A stretch of 23,619 nucleotides of DNA from contig CAZKDV010000028.1 in assembly GCA_964551645.1 (NCBI GenBank), positions 1 through 23,619 of the forward strand, written 5' to 3'. This document shows, in pieces, positions 22,644 through 23,619 of the stretch; position 1 is the stretch's first letter, and the number at the start of each line of letters is the position of its first letter. A model generated the notes under the pieces. The model had not been told where the DNA came from and did not search any database. It worked only from the letters and a program-made list of their open reading frames with translations. A program made the translations under genes and the position numbers. Source of the DNA: CAZKDV01 sp964551645. Its GTDB lineage: Bacteria; Bacteroidota; Bacteroidia; Bacteroidales; DTU049.

Positions 22644-23501
22644 ATGATGCGCAAATATTTAATTAATATATTTATTGCATTTGCAATATTTTTAAGTGCA
22701 TGCGATAAAATTGAAGAGCCTTTTATGTCGGGAAACACAAGCAATAGCGATACTTCCGATATAAAGCAACAATATGTGCTTGTAGAATACTTTACAGGAC
22801 ATCGTTGCCCCAACTGCCCAAAAGCAGCACAGCAATTGAAAGTACTCAAAGAGGTATATAAAGATAAATTGATATTTATATCTGTTCATGCAGGTAGTTT
22901 TGCTATACCAATGGGTGTAAATTATTCGCAAACAGATTATAGAACGCCAGTAGGAGATGAATTAGATGGTCATTTCAAGTTAACAGAGATAAGCACGCCA
23001 AATGGACTTGTAAATAGAAAAAAGTTAAATAATGATATAGTTATTCCACCTGATTCATGGGGAACTATGATTGCAGAGGAAATATCTCAAAAACCTCAAA
23101 TGAATATTAATATTTCACAAGCAATTATAGAAAATAATGATGCAAAGGTTAAAATAAAAACAGATGTTTTAGAAGAATTAGAAGGTACATTTATGATATC
23201 AATGTATATTGTTGAAGATAGCATTCAGTCGTACCAAAAAAATAATAACGAACAATTTGGGCTAGTTCCTGATATTTCAGACTATATTCATAGGTTTGTA
23301 TTAAGAGGTTCTATGAATGGAACTTGGGGTGATATGCTTCATTCGGGCATACTTTCTCAAGGACAGGCAATAGAGAAAGATTTTAACATGAGCCTTTCTG
23401 ACAAATGGAATTTAGACAAACTGTACATAGTTTGCTTTATTTACAATAGAGATACAGAAGAAATTATTCAAGTTCAAATGAAACGCTTCATAAAAAAATA
23501 G
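22644..23501 (+). CDS. Omp28-like lipoprotein with thioredoxin-type CPNC motif
   Basis: A 285-residue lipoprotein. The N terminus (MMRKYLINIFIAFAIFLSAC) ends in a lipobox LSAC with lipid-bearing C20. The next residues, DKIEE, are acidic and resemble the lipoprotein export signals that send Bacteroidota lipoproteins to the cell surface, so surface exposure is plausible. A short linker leads to a thioredoxin-fold Omp28 domain with C55-P-N-C58 in VEYFTGHRCPNCPKAAQQL. A region with ISTPNGLVNRK (the proline loop) and a beta-rich C-terminal half follow. It resembles the first 250 residues of the operon's first gene, so the two are likely distant paralogues: one exported by T9SS, the other lipid-anchored. 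A second in-frame ATG at 22647 is equally usable as start. The TAG stop lies inside a long palindrome. Confidence 0.86.
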   Translation: MMRKYLINIFIAFAIFLSACDKIEEPFMSGNTSNSDTSDIKQQYVLVEYFTGHRCPNCPKAAQQLKVLKEVYKDKLIFISVHAGSFAIPMGVNYSQTDYRTPVGDELDGHFKLTEISTPNGLVNRKKLNNDIVIPPDSWGTMIAEEISQKPQMNINISQAIIENNDAKVKIKTDVLEELEGTFMISMYIVEDSIQSYQKNNNEQFGLVPDISDYIHRFVLRGSMNGTWGDMLHSGILSQGQAIEKDFNMSLSDKWNLDKLYIVCFIYNRDTEEIIQVQMKRFIKK

Positions 23502-23528
23502 GACATATTAAATTTAATATGTCCTATT
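23490..23528. terminator. 32-bp perfect palindrome at the end of the envelope operon
   Basis: AATAGGACATATTAAA (23497-23512) is followed at once by its exact complement (23513-23528), a 32-bp perfect palindrome that includes the stop codon at 23499-23501. On the plus strand only scattered Ts follow; on the minus strand it is followed by a run of seven Ts (complement of 23492-23498). It should therefore act best as a terminator for a leftward transcript entering from the right, and perhaps in both directions. Confidence 0.62.
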
Positions 23529-23619
23529 ATACATTTAAGTTTATTCAAAGTATTAATCTTCGTCTTTTTCCTGACTTCGACATAAAATTCCTCAATATTT
23601 CTTAACACATAGACAATCA
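23529..23619. other. Right-hand tail with no supported gene
   Basis: This tail has one leftward frame open from the window edge through the palindrome, but its product looks like no protein I know. Another leftward frame ends at a TAA (23555-23553) after only 12 codons. The orientation of the terminator hints at a leftward gene ending near here, but the sequence is too short to support a call. Confidence 0.3.

Noticed and set aside
23471..23619. Leftward frame open from the right window edge
   Set aside because: It runs through the perfect palindrome and into the lipoprotein gene, and its product resembles nothing; too short to call.

Overview
The window is AT-rich DNA from a member of the Bacteroidota, most probably the order Bacteroidales. 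Five signs support this: a type IX secretion C-terminal domain (YPNP motif), two Omp28-type proteins, a DUF6029-type outer-membrane barrel, a MORN_2/YwqK-type repeat protein, and -7 promoter elements of the form TAnnTTTG (best copy TTTG-N19-TATTTTTG at 435-465, minus strand) with almost no Shine-Dalgarno sequences. I found no rRNA, tRNA, CRISPR array, transposase or integrase.

Layout. (1) 1-4394, minus strand: nadA (quinolinate synthase), a secreted repeat protein whose start overlaps the nadA stop (ATGA), a PAS-PAS-HisKA_2 sensor kinase whose ATP-binding domain looks degenerate, and an intact response-regulator receiver cut by the window edge that has its own promoter. (2) 4395-4716: a 322-bp divergent intergenic region with one perfect DnaA box and two families of repeated nonamer-like words; it is a candidate origin or regulatory region. 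(3) 4717-8332: rpiB and a LutB-type iron-sulfur protein on the plus strand, converging on lepA with overlapping stop codons. (4) 8629-11625: a compact two-gene restriction-modification system made of a small PD-(D/E)XK nuclease and a type I-like methyltransferase fused to one specificity domain, with no helicase subunit. A repeated 11-mer straddles the methyltransferase promoter. (5) 11758-15812: a PHP phosphatase (minus), divergent from an unknown gene that leads into comM and a membrane-anchored DRGH nuclease. (6) 15955-17406: an AAA ATPase with a DUF4143 region, standing alone between likely terminators. (7) 17629-18396: xth on the minus strand. (8) 18571-23501: a four-gene envelope operon ending in a 32-bp perfect palindrome.

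How the genes may work together. The four-gene operon is the most interesting unit. It encodes a T9SS-exported Omp28-like protein (CPPC), a periplasmic TlpA/ResA thioredoxin (CKPC), an outer-membrane barrel whose only mature cysteines are a pair in the predicted last extracellular loop, and an Omp28-like lipoprotein (CPNC). Together these look like a thiol-redox set spread from periplasm to cell surface. Second is the compact restriction-modification module with its operator-like repeats. Third is comM next to a membrane-anchored DRGH nuclease, the pair expected of a natural-transformation function. All three functional readings are inferences from domain content and gene order.
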